NCBI RefSeq assembly: GCF_003600835.1
Contig: NZ_NQYC01000001.1
Coordinates: 1,302,001 to 1,366,000, forward strand
Origin: Bacillus sp. PK3_68
Lineage (GTDB): Bacteria > Bacillota > Bacilli > Bacillales > Domibacillaceae
DNA length: 64,000 bases
Direction of reading: 5' to 3'
The position numbers and the translations under genes are program-made. Numbering within the stretch: the stretch's first letter is position 1; every line of letters starts with the position of its first letter. This document shows positions 10,077 through 19,506 of the stretch, one piece after another. Below the pieces are notes generated by a model. That model saw only the letters and a list, made by a program, of their open reading frames with translations, was not told where the DNA came from and ran no database searches.

Positions 10077-10622
10077 CTATATGATTGCTTCAAAGAGCAT
10101 TTCCTCTTCCGAGTGCACATGAATTTCATACCGTTTCACATGAGGCATGCTTAATATTTCTGCTAATTCGCTAGTTAACGCTTCTTCATTGGTTATTATC
10201 CCACTGAACTCAAAAAAGAAACGAATTCCTTCCTCTGCCTTTCCAATGGAGAGATACAAATGATTATCGGCATACGTTTCAATATAATTTTCAACCAACT
10301 GAAAAAGCGAAGATGTCCAGCATGACAGACGGTGATCAGTTGCCCTCGTTGTTATATCCGTATCCAGCACTTCATATTCTAACTGAAAGGAGTGCGCTTC
10401 CCAATTAAATGTGATTAGTGTTTTTGCGAGCTCCGGCAAAGATAAATTGCATACATGAGCCTCCTGCTTTGCTTGCATAACCGCTCGTTCAATCACCCGC
10501 TCCGCTTCCTCTATTTTCCCAAGCGCAATATACCCTTTAATAAGCTGAATGTGATTCATCCAGTCATGTCGGGCGTGCTGAAGTGCTCGAATGATCGTCC
10601 AATTATTACTTTTCCTATCCAC
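10077..10622 (-). CDS. spo0B: Sporulation initiation phosphotransferase B
   Basis: Spo0B passes phosphate from Spo0F to Spo0A in the sporulation phosphorelay. The product is 181 residues from GTG at 10622, with an AAGGGGGG site about 10 bases upstream. The four-helix-bundle motif LQHARHDWMNHIQLIKGYIALGK near the N-terminus contains His-19, matching the phosphoacceptor His-30 of B. subtilis. The C-terminal half is a diverged kinase-like ATPase fold without obvious N, G1 or G2 boxes, as expected. Cotranscription with obg is likely (42-base gap). Confidence 0.92.
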   Translation of the reverse strand: MDRKSNNWTIIRALQHARHDWMNHIQLIKGYIALGKIEEAERVIERAVMQAKQEAHVCNLSLPELAKTLITFNWEAHSFQLEYEVLDTDITTRATDHRLSCWTSSLFQLVENYIETYADNHLYLSIGKAEEGIRFFFEFSGIITNEEALTSELAEILSMPHVKRYEIHVHSEEEMLFEAII

Positions 10623-10810
10623 TGCACAGGTACCCCCCTTGTGCCAAACATAATGGAAGAAAAAGAAGGAGCTTCTGCCTTCTCATTCACCTGCGTTATT
10701 GGTAAATATACGTCCATAATCTTCCTGCCTGTTGTGGCTTTCCAATTAGTATAACAGAAATCGAGTGAATAGAGATAGCAAACACTTAAAAGCCTCTTCA
10801 AAATAACCAT

Positions 10811-10842
10811 AAAGAAAGCTCTAACCGGTTGGTTAGAGCTTT
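10811..10842 (-). terminator. Terminator of rplU-prp-rpmA
   Basis: The minus strand forms AAAGCTCTAACC with GGTTAGAGCTTT and a T-rich tail, shortly after the rpmA stop. It separates the ribosomal operon from spo0B-obg. Confidence 0.8.
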
Positions 10843-10867
10843 CCACTTCCATTTTATCCAGCTTTTA

Positions 10868-11167
<300 letters not shown>

Positions 11168-11500
11168 TTAGTGAAAAGTAATCTTTATATATTTGCTATA
11201 CTCACGTTCAATCGTCTGTAAGGAAACAACCATTCCTTCAAGCAGCAACTGGACTTTTTCAGCCTCGTCCATCGGAAGATCCTCCGGAACAAGACATCGA
11301 AGAAATCCGCCTTCTTTCCCTTGCTCGATCCCAAGCTTAGCATCAGTCAATGAAAGAATAGCATTAAGCGCTCCGAAAGAGACAGCTGTCGCTCCTGCAC
11401 ACACGAGATCTTTTCCATGTTCAGCAAATTCTGCATGCCCCTCCATTGTGAAGGAAGTAATCCTTCCGGAAGGCTGCCTTATTACGTCTACCCGAATCAT
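11168..11500 (-). CDS. prp: Ribosomal-processing cysteine protease Prp
   Basis: A 110-residue protein of the YsxB/DUF464 family. Catalytic His and Cys are visible in FTMEGHAEFAEHGKDLVCAGATAVSFG: His in the GHAEFAEHG segment and Cys in LVCAGA. Prp cleaves the N-terminal extension of L27; its gene is sandwiched between rplU and rpmA in Firmicutes with that extension, as here. The gaps to rpmA and rplU are 15 and 12 bases, indicating one operon. Confidence 0.93.
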   Translation of the reverse strand: MIRVDVIRQPSGRITSFTMEGHAEFAEHGKDLVCAGATAVSFGALNAILSLTDAKLGIEQGKEGGFLRCLVPEDLPMDEAEKVQLLLEGMVVSLQTIEREYSKYIKITFH

Positions 11501-11512
11501 TGGATCATCGCC

Positions 11513-11821
11513 TTACGCGTTGATTTTTTCGATAACAACTTTAGTGTATGGCTGACGATGGCCTTGTTTTCTGCGGTAGTTTTTCTTTGCTTTGAATTTG
11601 AAAACAGTAATTTTCTTTTGACGGCCTTGTTTTTCAACTTTAGCTGTAACAGTAGCACCATCAACAGTTGGGCTGCCTACTTTTACATTTTCACCGCCGA
11701 CGAATAATACTTGATCAAACGTTACAGAATCACCTTCTGCAGCATCTAATTTTTCAATGTAGATAGCTTGACCTTCTTCTACTTTTACTTGTTTACCGCC
11801 AGTTTCGATAATTGCGTACAT
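11513..11821 (-). CDS. rplU: 50S ribosomal protein L21
   Basis: L21 binds 23S rRNA. The start [18 protein letters not shown] is diagnostic, with RGKK-like basic motifs at the C-terminus ([14 protein letters not shown]). The ATG at 11821 follows GGAGG with 8-base spacing and yields 102 residues, the normal family length. An in-frame GTG at 11830 lies inside the ribosome site. It is the first gene of rplU-prp-rpmA, behind an L21 leader. Confidence 0.97.
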   Translation of the reverse strand: MYAIIETGGKQVKVEEGQAIYIEKLDAAEGDSVTFDQVLFVGGENVKVGSPTVDGATVTAKVEKQGRQKKITVFKFKAKKNYRRKQGHRQPYTKVVIEKINA

Positions 11822-11834
11822 TCCCTGCACCTCC

Positions 11835-11935
11835 TTAATTACTCAGACTCGCCATTCGCAGGTGGTTTGCTAACAGCATACACTTATGACCTGGTATGAG
11901 CGGTTGTAGCACGGGTGCTACAAACAATAACATTA
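11835..11935 (-). ncRNA. Ribosomal protein L21 leader RNA
   Basis: The rplU 5' region on the minus strand carries a stem TTGTAGCACCCGTGCTACAA followed by CCGCTCATACCAGGTCATAAG, just ahead of the ribosome site. Firmicute L21 operons have a conserved leader of this layout, thought to mediate autogenous control by L21. Assigned from position and the hairpin; boundaries are approximate. Confidence 0.7.
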
Positions 11936-11961
11936 GAATCTTATCACTTTTGCTTTTTATG

Positions 11962-13428
11962 TCAACTGCTTTTTATCAACATTCCCTTCGTTGATAGCTC
12001 CTTAACGCTGCCCGTTCTTATCATTTTTCCTATCGGCACTTGTCCATCGATCACGTTGTAAATAATCTTTTTATGAAGCATTTCCTGCAGCTTTTCATGG
12101 TACTTATACCTTTCACCAACAAAGGCCTCCATAACATCCGGCGTTACCTCTACAAGCACTGCCTCCTCCACATTTTTTATTAATTCAAACAAGTCTCTTT
12201 CAAGCGCAAAAGCGGCTGTTTCGGCACTGATGACCCGTCCGGTCCCCCGGCATGCTCGGCAAGGTACCGTTACTGTTTCTATGAGAGACGGCTTTGTTTT
12301 TTTACGGGTGATTTGCATGAGACCGAGAGAGGTAAACCCGCGGATGGATATTTGTTTTGAATCCTTCTTTGCCTCCCGCATAAATTCACTCTCAATCTCC
12401 CTGCGATCTGCTTCATTTGCCATGTCTATAAAATCAATGAGAATAATGCCACTAATGTCGCGTAAGCGCAGCTGACGGGCACTCTCTGTTGCCGCTTCCT
12501 TATTGGTTAAAAAAACCGTCTGCCGCTGACTACTTTTCCCAGTGAATTTCCCCGTATTCACGTCGATTACCGTCATAGCTTCTGTCCGATCAATAACGAT
12601 AAATCCACCGCTCGGCAGCCAGATAATACGCTTTAATGAAAATTCGGCTGCATCCGGCAATCTGAATGCCGAAAATATATCCTGATCTGCTGAATGGAGA
12701 ACAGTTGTCCAGCTTCCCCTTTCGAAGCGAAGATCTTCTTTAATATCCGACAAAAAAGCTACCTCATCGCAAATCAACTCTCCTTGCCCTAATTGGCTCA
12801 TTCGCGCAAATAGCTCTTCTTTTAACTGCTGCTTTTCCATTAACAAAGCCGGCGCCTTGCTTTTCTCTGCTTTTTTAACGATCTGCTCATGCTGAAGGCG
12901 AAGATGCTCCCATTCGGCAAGCAGTGCTTCTTTCGAAGAATGGAAGGCAGCTGTCCGGAGAATCAGCCCCTCCCTTTCCTCCTTATACTCTTCTGCCCAC
13001 TTTATCCATTCACGGCGTTTCTTTTCATTATCCAGCTTTTTTGATAAAGCAATGTAATGTCCTGCCGGCAGATAAACAAGCAGCTCCCCCGGCCATTCAA
13101 TAATGGCTGTTAATCGCGGCGCTTTCGCCTCTGATCCGTCTTTAATCACTTGAACGATGACCTTCTGGCCCTGGTGAACAAGTTCATCAATCGATTTATT
13201 TTGATGATTGGGAAAGTCATTGCGATGCAAATAAGCATTCTGTTCTAGCCCAATATTCACAAAACAAGCATTCATTCCTTTTTCTATCTTAGAAACAATT
13301 CCATAATAAATAAAGCCGACACGGGAAAGGTGTGACGGCTGAAAAACGTGAAACTGATCGGCTACTCCTTCTCTGACAACCGCCAATCTTTTTTCCCTGC
13401 CTTTTGCGCTGACAATCAACGTATTCAT
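11962..13428 (-). CDS. rng: Ribonuclease G/E family endoribonuclease
   Basis: RNase G cleaves single-stranded AU-rich RNA in rRNA and mRNA processing. The product (488 residues from ATG 13428) has an S1-like N-terminal domain (YYGIVSKIEKGMNACFVNIGLEQNAYLH). The catalytic core has MTVIDVNTGKF and GIILIDFIDM, whose aspartates bind Mg. A zinc-link cysteine motif follows in VPCRACRGTGR. An in-frame TTG at 13485 overlapping the spoIVFB stop is an alternative start. B. subtilis 168 lacks this gene as I recall, but several other Bacillaceae keep it next to spoIVFB-rplU. Confidence 0.9.
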   Translation of the reverse strand: MNTLIVSAKGREKRLAVVREGVADQFHVFQPSHLSRVGFIYYGIVSKIEKGMNACFVNIGLEQNAYLHRNDFPNHQNKSIDELVHQGQKVIVQVIKDGSEAKAPRLTAIIEWPGELLVYLPAGHYIALSKKLDNEKKRREWIKWAEEYKEEREGLILRTAAFHSSKEALLAEWEHLRLQHEQIVKKAEKSKAPALLMEKQQLKEELFARMSQLGQGELICDEVAFLSDIKEDLRFERGSWTTVLHSADQDIFSAFRLPDAAEFSLKRIIWLPSGGFIVIDRTEAMTVIDVNTGKFTGKSSQRQTVFLTNKEAATESARQLRLRDISGIILIDFIDMANEADRREIESEFMREAKKDSKQISIRGFTSLGLMQITRKKTKPSLIETVTVPCRACRGTGRVISAETAAFALERDLFELIKNVEEAVLVEVTPDVMEAFVGERYKYHEKLQEMLHKKIIYNVIDGQVPIGKMIRTGSVKELSTKGMLIKSS

Positions 13429-13481
13429 ATCAGACCCGCTTTCCTCTTTTTGTTTCACTTTACTGCTACAAGACACTTCCG

Positions 13482-14339
13482 TCAATCGACAGGCAATAAA
13501 TCCTTCAGAATGGAGTCTGTTTTCTTTTCTGAGAAATACGCATACAGTAATTCATTCTCGTCTAGCCGGCCTCGTTTTTCTCCTCCTTCTGTCACATAAA
13601 TAATATGTTTGGCATTGCGTTGAAATCGTTCAAGCACATTCATGATTGGTTCTCCCGCTGGGACAGTGAGCGGCTTTAAGAAGTCGGCTGATCCTTTATT
13701 CCCGTAATGACGTTCGAGGAGAAAACGCATGAAAGCATAGCGTTTTTCCTTCCAGGCCCGCCACAGTGTCCATGCTAAATAAAAAAATAATGTCCATGCC
13801 TGCAAATGGAAAGGAAAAAAAAGAAAGGCGGTCATTTGCAGGCAGAATAGCAAGCATGCAGAGCATATAATAACAAGGCGAAAAGCAGACAAAAACGGCC
13901 TAGCCGCAGAAAAACTGAGCATTAGCAGCTTACCGCCGTCAAGTGGATAAACAGGCAGCAAATTAAACAGCAAGATAGCCAAATTAATTTGCCAGAAAGC
14001 CTCATATATACTGGCAGGCAGAACCCCGCCTTCGTGTGCCAGCCAAGCTATTCCAAACAGCCAAAGATGCTGGAGTGGCCCCGCCAGCACGACGAGCAGT
14101 TCTTCCTTCAAGGGCCGATTTCCGTGCTCGTCCACCTCTGCTACCCCTCCAAATGGGAGAAGCACCACTTTTCTAATGCGCCATCCTAGTAGATGGGCAG
14201 CTAAAATATGGCCTAATTCGTGAATAACAATGACCGTAAACGCTAGTAGCAAGTGCAAAAAAGTTCCTGTTAAAATACAAACACCGGTGACTCCCCATAA
14301 AAGTGGATGGACATGAACATGTTTCATCCATTTACTCAA
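13482..14339 (-). CDS. spoIVFB: Pro-sigma-K processing site-2 protease SpoIVFB
   Basis: Intramembrane metalloprotease in the outer forespore membrane that cleaves pro-sigma-K late in sporulation. It has the zinc motif HELGH (VIVIHELGHILAAHLLG), the second motif LLPVYPLDGGKLL, several hydrophobic helices and a C-terminal CBS-like domain. I prefer TTG at 14339, with GAGGTGG upstream, which aligns with the B. subtilis start MNKW...HVHPFLW; an ATG 12 bases downstream is possible. It overlaps the end of spoIVFA by eight bases, implying coupled translation and stoichiometric complex formation. Confidence 0.94.
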   Translation of the reverse strand: MSKWMKHVHVHPLLWGVTGVCILTGTFLHLLLAFTVIVIHELGHILAAHLLGWRIRKVVLLPFGGVAEVDEHGNRPLKEELLVVLAGPLQHLWLFGIAWLAHEGGVLPASIYEAFWQINLAILLFNLLPVYPLDGGKLLMLSFSAARPFLSAFRLVIICSACLLFCLQMTAFLFFPFHLQAWTLFFYLAWTLWRAWKEKRYAFMRFLLERHYGNKGSADFLKPLTVPAGEPIMNVLERFQRNAKHIIYVTEGGEKRGRLDENELLYAYFSEKKTDSILKDLLPVD

Positions 14340-14991
14340 ACGGAACCACCTCGTTTGGATCGATAAATACGTTATCACGCTTGATAGCTAAATAGAATTG
14401 CCCGCCATTTGCATTTTCTCCTGCTTCTGCTTTTGCAAGCGTGCTTCCTGTTTTCACCCGTTCATAAGGCTGTACAGATATATTTGATAGATGACCATAC
14501 CACGATTCACTATTATCAGCGTGCTGCAAAACTACTGTTTTTCCTAGCCCCTCCTTTTCACCAGTGAAAATAATCGTCCCCTCTTTAATAGCCTTTACCT
14601 CTTCAGCTGGTCCGGTCTCAACGAGAATCCCCTGACCGTTCGTTTGAAAGTCTTCCAAGATACGTCCTGACGCCGGCAAGGCGATTTCTGGAGAGGCATC
14701 GGGACTTTGTTTTTTATCCGTCCAGCCATCAGCCGTAAAAGGGAGCGGTTTTCCGAGCGTGTTTTCATACCAAGCAGCCGCTTTTGAAAAAGGAAATTCT
14801 TTTTCCATCGTCTTTTCCATCCATTCCCTTCCTTCTATAAAAACAGGAGAGGGGTGTTGAAACAAAATGGCAGTAGCTAACACTAATGCAGCCGCTGCTA
14901 GCCACTTAAATAAAAAACGATTCCAGCTAAACAATGGATGCAGTTGTTCTTTTTCTTCCGGCAGCGGAAACATCTCCTTTTCTTCTTTCAC
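14332..14991 (-). CDS. spoIVFA: SpoIVFA, inhibitor and anchor of SpoIVFB
   Basis: SpoIVFA holds SpoIVFB inactive with BofA until the SpoIVB signal arrives. The GTG at 14991 follows AAGGAGGAAGG and gives 219 residues: a charged N-terminus, one membrane helix (LFKWLAAAALVLATAILF, about residues 28-45) and a C-terminal LytM/M23-like fold (VVLQHADNSESWYGHLSNI) lacking the full metal set. A longer in-frame start at 15117 would begin inside the terminator hairpin of the upstream min genes, so I reject it. A weak sigma-E-like -10 (CATATAGT, 15025-15032) lies upstream. Confidence 0.9.
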   Translation of the reverse strand: MKEEKEMFPLPEEKEQLHPLFSWNRFLFKWLAAAALVLATAILFQHPSPVFIEGREWMEKTMEKEFPFSKAAAWYENTLGKPLPFTADGWTDKKQSPDASPEIALPASGRILEDFQTNGQGILVETGPAEEVKAIKEGTIIFTGEKEGLGKTVVLQHADNSESWYGHLSNISVQPYERVKTGSTLAKAEAGENANGGQFYLAIKRDNVFIDPNEVVPFE

Positions 14992-15070
14992 GTATCCTTC
15001 CTCCTTTTCTACACAGGTTTGTACACTATATGAGTGACAGGCCTGATTAAGAAGAAAGAATTCACCTAAC

Positions 15071-15109
15071 AAAAAAAGCCGTCTGCAGCTTCGCAGCTTG
15101 CAGACAGCC
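15071..15109 (-). terminator. Terminator after minD
   Basis: A strong minus-strand stem, GCTGTCTGCAAGCTG paired with CAGCTGCAGACGGC (near-perfect), ends in seven T residues. It separates mreBCD-minCD from spoIVFAB. Confidence 0.9.
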
Positions 15110-15126
15110 TCTTTCAACTAATGGAG

Positions 15127-15936
15127 CTATTTCGAACGAACGCCGAAAAACTTCTTTAAACGAGTAAAAAACCCTTCCTTTATGTCATCCAGCTGCTGAA
15201 GCGGGACAGATTCTCCAAGGATTCTTCTGGCAATGTTGCGGTAGGCGATAGATGCCCGATTGTTTGGATTGTGAGCAACCGGCTCGCCATTGTGTGAGGA
15301 TTTAATAACCTCATCATCATCCACCACAATACCAAGCAGCTCAATCGACAAGTGTGCAGCTACTTCATCCACATCCAGCATATCCCCCTGCTGCATCATA
15401 TGGTTACGTATCCGGTTAATAATCAGCTTGGGAGGTTCCATTCCTTCTTCTTTTTCTAACAATCCAATGACCCTATCGGCATCACGGACGGCAGATTTTT
15501 CAGGAGTGGTGACGACAATCGCCTTATTAGCTCCGGCCACAGCGTTTTTGTAGCCCTGCTCAATTCCAGCTGGGCAATCTATTAAAATATAATCAAATTC
15601 CTGCTTCAATTCTTCCATTAGTTTTTTCAGTTGTTCAGGCTGGACCGCCGACTTATCTGTTGTCTGGGCCGCCGGCAGCAGATAAAGCAAATCATTGAAA
15701 CGCTTATCTTTTACAAGCGCCTGATGAGTCTTACAACGCCCTTCTACCACGTCTACCAAATCATAAATAATCCGGTTCTCAAGCCCCATCACGACATCTA
15801 AGTTTCTAAGCCCGATATCTGTATCAACTAAACAAACCTTTTTCTCTTGCAGTGCAAGTGCGGTGCCTAAATTGGCCGTAGTCGTTGTTTTGCCGACCCC
15901 GCCTTTTCCAGATGTAATAACTATAGCCTCACCCAC
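15127..15936 (-). CDS. minD: Septum site-determining ATPase MinD
   Basis: MinD is a membrane-associated ATPase that recruits MinC to block division near poles. The 269-residue protein has the deviant Walker A GKGGVGKTTTTANLG (about 10-24), DTDIGLRNLDVV and the DCPAGIEQG switch. A C-terminal amphipathic membrane-targeting helix follows (FFTRLKKFFGVRSK). Its start overlaps the minC 3' end by eight bases. Confidence 0.97.
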   Translation of the reverse strand: MGEAIVITSGKGGVGKTTTTANLGTALALQEKKVCLVDTDIGLRNLDVVMGLENRIIYDLVDVVEGRCKTHQALVKDKRFNDLLYLLPAAQTTDKSAVQPEQLKKLMEELKQEFDYILIDCPAGIEQGYKNAVAGANKAIVVTTPEKSAVRDADRVIGLLEKEEGMEPPKLIINRIRNHMMQQGDMLDVDEVAAHLSIELLGIVVDDDEVIKSSHNGEPVAHNPNNRASIAYRNIARRILGESVPLQQLDDIKEGFFTRLKKFFGVRSK

Positions 15937-16615
15937 TGTGCTTTCCCCCTTTAAACGTAGAAATTCCCGGTCTCAGATGCTTGAGCACCTGCAAGCGGTC
16001 AACCACAATCTGGTTAGAATCATCTATGTAAGCGCACTCCGTCTCATAGCCTTCCTCTTCCTCATAACGGTCAGGTGCGCGATTAAAATAACGGCTGATT
16101 CTAAGTTGAGACGGCATCATCCGGCTGGCAGCGATCACAGCCATTTCGTCTCCATAACAGCCGGCATGGGCCATTCCTTTTAAAGCGCCCATGATGAAAA
16201 TATTTCTTCCGGCTCTTACTGTTCCACCAGGATTGACATCGCCGATCAGCAATAAATCACCGGGAACCTCAAGTACCTGCCCAGAGCGGATTCTTCCTGT
16301 ATAGGAAACAATCTCGCTTTCCTCCTTCCAGCGAATAGCCTCTTCCATTGTCATCACATTAGATTTAACCGATTCAACAGCAAGATGCTCGCGCTGGTTA
16401 ATTAAATTTTTTATTTCTTCTATTTCTTTATCTAATAAATAGCGGTTTCCCGCCTGAACAGTGACTGTAAGGAGAGAACCGTGCTCTTGGCCACTAACGG
16501 CATCCATTTTATCTTTTAGTTCCTGCAGCAATTCATCGTATGCACATTTGTCATTCAAATGCAGCGTGAGCCCATCTTTTGTCCCTTTAATGACAACGTT
16601 CTGTTTTGTTTTCAT
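15929..16615 (-). CDS. minC: Septum formation inhibitor MinC
   Basis: MinC inhibits FtsZ assembly. From ATG 16615 (GAGGTGA about ten bases upstream) it is 228 residues: an N-terminal FtsZ-interacting domain (VVIKGTKDGLTLHLN) and a C-terminal beta-helix that binds MinD (GDVNPGGTVRAGRNIFIMGALKGMAHAG). A longer start adds nine residues with no support. Lies between mreD and minD, the usual bacillar mreBCD-minCD order. Confidence 0.95.
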   Translation of the reverse strand: MKTKQNVVIKGTKDGLTLHLNDKCAYDELLQELKDKMDAVSGQEHGSLLTVTVQAGNRYLLDKEIEEIKNLINQREHLAVESVKSNVMTMEEAIRWKEESEIVSYTGRIRSGQVLEVPGDLLLIGDVNPGGTVRAGRNIFIMGALKGMAHAGCYGDEMAVIAASRMMPSQLRISRYFNRAPDRYEEEEGYETECAYIDDSNQIVVDRLQVLKHLRPGISTFKGGKHSG

Positions 16616-16691
16616 AGCACGAAATTCACCTCTGTTGTCCAATTAATTCGACAAGCCTTCTCCTGATTCCTCTTTTTCCATTCCTATGAAG

Positions 16692-17207
16692 CTAGTCATT
16701 GTAAATGCGCTGAAGCTTCTCAAAAGCATTTTTTAGCGGAAATGCTAGAAGAATATAAAAGATAAGATTTAAAAGTAAAGTTGGTCCCAAGCGAATCGAC
16801 ATAAATTGTGTTAAGTCTATATCAGTCCGCTTAATCAGCACATTTAGCTGGAATAAAATCAATTCCAACAAAAAGACCCCAAACAAAACAATAAAACCAA
16901 GAATAAATAAATTGTTTTGCAGAACTTTTACAAGCTTCGATACAATATACACAACAAGAGGCAGGAAGAACATATAAGCCCCTAGTATCCCCGTGTAGAA
17001 AATATCAAAGAGAAAACCAAAGAGAAAACCATATTTAATTGCTGTATTACGGTCAAAGAAAACGGCCATCAGCAGCAAACCGATGACAAAAAAGCGTGGG
17101 GTGATTACATATTTGCCATCAAACGCCGTTTCCGGGAATACAGTAAGAAACAAGCTGTCACTATAAAAGAGGACAATCATTAGGAGAGGAAGATAAAGCC
17201 GTTTCAC
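16692..17207 (-). CDS. mreD: Rod shape-determining protein MreD
   Basis: Integral membrane component of the elongasome. The 171-residue product is almost entirely hydrophobic, with about five or six predicted membrane helices and the family motif YGFLFGFLFDIFYTGILGAY. The start overlaps the mreC stop by four bases (ATGA), indicating coupled translation. Confidence 0.93.
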   Translation of the reverse strand: MKRLYLPLLMIVLFYSDSLFLTVFPETAFDGKYVITPRFFVIGLLLMAVFFDRNTAIKYGFLFGFLFDIFYTGILGAYMFFLPLVVYIVSKLVKVLQNNLFILGFIVLFGVFLLELILFQLNVLIKRTDIDLTQFMSIRLGPTLLLNLIFYILLAFPLKNAFEKLQRIYND

Positions 17208-18097
17208 AAGTTCCCCTCCTCAACAAGAACCTGTTTACGCTCTTCCTTTTCTGGAAGAACTGTTGTCATGCTGCGTTTTGTAACCATCACATGCTCAAGA
17301 TCATTAAAAGAAGCCGCTGGTTTGATAAGGGCTGTTTGTGTCAAGCCGAACTCATCAGGGACCATTTCTTCGATCTTCCCAATAATTAAGCCTTCCGGAA
17401 AAACACCGCCTTTACCAGAAGTCATAACGAGCATTCCTTTTTTCACTTTAGAATCATAGGGAACTTTCGTCATAAGCAATGCTTTCTTCTCTTTATCATA
17501 GCCTTCAATCACTCCAAAAACATTGTTCTTTCCTTGAATGACGGCTGATACACGATTTCTTGAATCGTGGGCGCTCAACAACTGAACAGTCGATGTGAAT
17601 TTTGATGTACTCTGCACTTTACCGATCAAACCTTGAGCAGTAATGACAGCCATATTAGGCTCGACGCCGGTCGCTTCTCCCTGATCAATGGTGATAACGT
17701 CATACCAACGGTCCGGATTGCGGGCAATCACGGTCGCCTGTACTGGCTCGTAATCTGCTAAACTCTTCTTTTTATCAAGCACTTTTCGAAGTTCCTGATT
17801 GTCCTTTTGAAGACGGGCAACATCACTTTCGAGCTGGGCAGTCTTATCAATTCTTGCTCGTAGCTCTTTGTTCTCCTCGTATGTATTCCGCAAGTCTTTA
17901 ATTTCATCAAAAAAACCTGCGAAGCTGTTGGCAGGTTTAGACACCGCTGCTTGTCCCAAACCGACAATGTCTTTGACGAATTGCTCCGGCCAGGATAAAT
18001 TCTCCCTATCGCGAAGAGAAAAACCAATTAAAGCGACAAGAACAATAATGCTTCCAAGTAAAATGATCAGACGCTTATTTGTAAAAAATTGTGGCAT
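17204..18097 (-). CDS. mreC: Rod shape-determining protein MreC
   Basis: MreC spans the membrane once and organises penicillin-binding proteins with MreB, MreD and RodA. The start is ATG 18097, preceded by GAGGTGG (297 residues): helix LIILLGSIIVLVALIGFSL (about 10-28), a coiled coil (about 65-105, rich in L, E and K) and beta domains containing VIARNPDRWYDVITIDQG and MVMTSGKGGVFPEGL. An in-frame GTG nine bases upstream is inside the ribosome site. Confidence 0.95.
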   Translation of the reverse strand: MPQFFTNKRLIILLGSIIVLVALIGFSLRDRENLSWPEQFVKDIVGLGQAAVSKPANSFAGFFDEIKDLRNTYEENKELRARIDKTAQLESDVARLQKDNQELRKVLDKKKSLADYEPVQATVIARNPDRWYDVITIDQGEATGVEPNMAVITAQGLIGKVQSTSKFTSTVQLLSAHDSRNRVSAVIQGKNNVFGVIEGYDKEKKALLMTKVPYDSKVKKGMLVMTSGKGGVFPEGLIIGKIEEMVPDEFGLTQTALIKPAASFNDLEHVMVTKRSMTTVLPEKEERKQVLVEEGNL

Positions 18098-18132
18098 ATA
18101 CTCCACCTCTGTTTGTTTGCATTAAGTTAGAA

Positions 18133-18158
18133 TCCGGCAGCTGTCAGCTGCTGCCGGA
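18133..18158. other. Perfect inverted repeat in the mreB-mreC spacer
   Basis: TCCGGCAGC(AG)CTG and its mirror form a roughly 26-base near-perfect palindrome just upstream of the mreC ribosome site. There is no T tract on the minus strand, so it does not look like an ordinary terminator. It could be an RNA processing or stability element between mreB and mreC. Confidence 0.55.
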
Positions 18159-18358
18159 TAAATGAAAAGAGAAAACGCCCGTCCAGTCCTAACAAGCGCA
18201 GGAGAAGACTGTATCTCATAGCTGTATTTAGGCTGGAAAGGCCAAGCCAGTTGTTCTAGAAATAGCAACTGCATGAAAAATATAAAAGGCGCTTGTTCAG
18301 AGAGAACAATATCCTCCCGCTCTTCTTCAGCCATGATGCTGTTAGATCATGTTTGTTT

Positions 18359-19375
18359 TTATTTATTTTTATTTTTGAACAAATCAATATGATCGAGTGC
18401 CATTCCTGTCCCGATTGCTACACAATCAAGCGGATTTTCTGCAATAATCACTGGCATATTCGTTTCTTTGCTAATTACTTTATCCAGATTACGAAGCAAC
18501 GCACCGCCGCCTGTAAGGACAATTCCCCGATCCATAATATCTGCTGCTAGCTCCGGTGGAGTTTGCTCTAATGTACTTTTTACCGTATCTACAATAGCAG
18601 TTACTGTATCTTTTAGGGCATCAGCAATTTCCTCGCCAGTAATTTCAATTGTTTTTGGCAATCCTGTTAACAGGTCGCGGCCACGAATTTCCATGCTTGG
18701 CAATTGCTCGAAATCGCCGGCCGAGCCAATTTCCATTTTAATTGTCTCAGACGTTCTGTCACCAATCAACAGGTTGTACTGTTTGCGAATATATGCGACG
18801 ATGGCATCGTCCATTTCATCTCCTGCTGTACGAAGAGATTGGCTTGTCACAATGCCGCCAAGTGAGATAATAGCTACTTCTGTTGTTCCGCCGCCAATAT
18901 CAACGACCATGCTGCCTGTCGGTTCCCAAACAGGAAGGTTAGCACCAATAGCAGCCGCGAACGGTTCTTCAATAGTATAAGCGTCGCGGGCACCCGCTTG
19001 GCGAGTAGCATCAATAACAGCCCGTTCTTCAACGGCTGTAATGCCGGATGGTACACAAACCATTACATATGGCTTACTGGAAAGCAAACCTTTTCCATTT
19101 TTTGTTGCTTGTTTTAAATAATATTTAATCATTGTGGCTGTTGTTTCGTAATCAGCAATTACCCCATCTTTCATAGGGCGCGTAGCTATTACATTCCCCG
19201 GTGTACGGCCAATCATTTTTTTAGCATCGTTTCCAACGGCCACAATTTGTTTCGTATCCGTCTGCAATGCCACAACCGATGGCTCACGTACAACGACACC
19301 CTTTCCTTTAGCATAAACGAGCGTATTAGCCGTTCCTAAGTCTATTCCAAGATCTCGGCTTCCAATTCCAAACAT
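18359..19375 (-). CDS. mreB: Rod shape-determining actin homologue MreB
   Basis: MreB polymerises in an ATP-dependent way under the membrane and directs lateral wall synthesis. The 338-residue product shows the actin/Hsp70 fold motifs [14 protein letters not shown] (phosphate 1), [17 protein letters not shown] (phosphate 2) and [13 protein letters not shown] (adenosine). It precedes mreC with an unusually wide 261-base spacer that contains a perfect inverted repeat. Confidence 0.98.
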   Translation of the reverse strand: MFGIGSRDLGIDLGTANTLVYAKGKGVVVREPSVVALQTDTKQIVAVGNDAKKMIGRTPGNVIATRPMKDGVIADYETTATMIKYYLKQATKNGKGLLSSKPYVMVCVPSGITAVEERAVIDATRQAGARDAYTIEEPFAAAIGANLPVWEPTGSMVVDIGGGTTEVAIISLGGIVTSQSLRTAGDEMDDAIVAYIRKQYNLLIGDRTSETIKMEIGSAGDFEQLPSMEIRGRDLLTGLPKTIEITGEEIADALKDTVTAIVDTVKSTLEQTPPELAADIMDRGIVLTGGGALLRNLDKVISKETNMPVIIAENPLDCVAIGTGMALDHIDLFKNKNK

Positions 19376-19506
19376 ACAAGTATCTCCCTTTCTCGGTCCA
19401 TTACTTTTATCATGATTGATTTGACATTATTCTTTTATTTTTCGACAAAAACAACTAGGAAAAATCATAACTTATATTATAACCGAAGGAAAAAAAAATC
19501 CTAGCG

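Noticed and set aside
15000-15117. The longer spoIVFA start at 15117
   Set aside because: It begins within the terminator hairpin of minD; the GTG at 14991 has a strong ribosome site.
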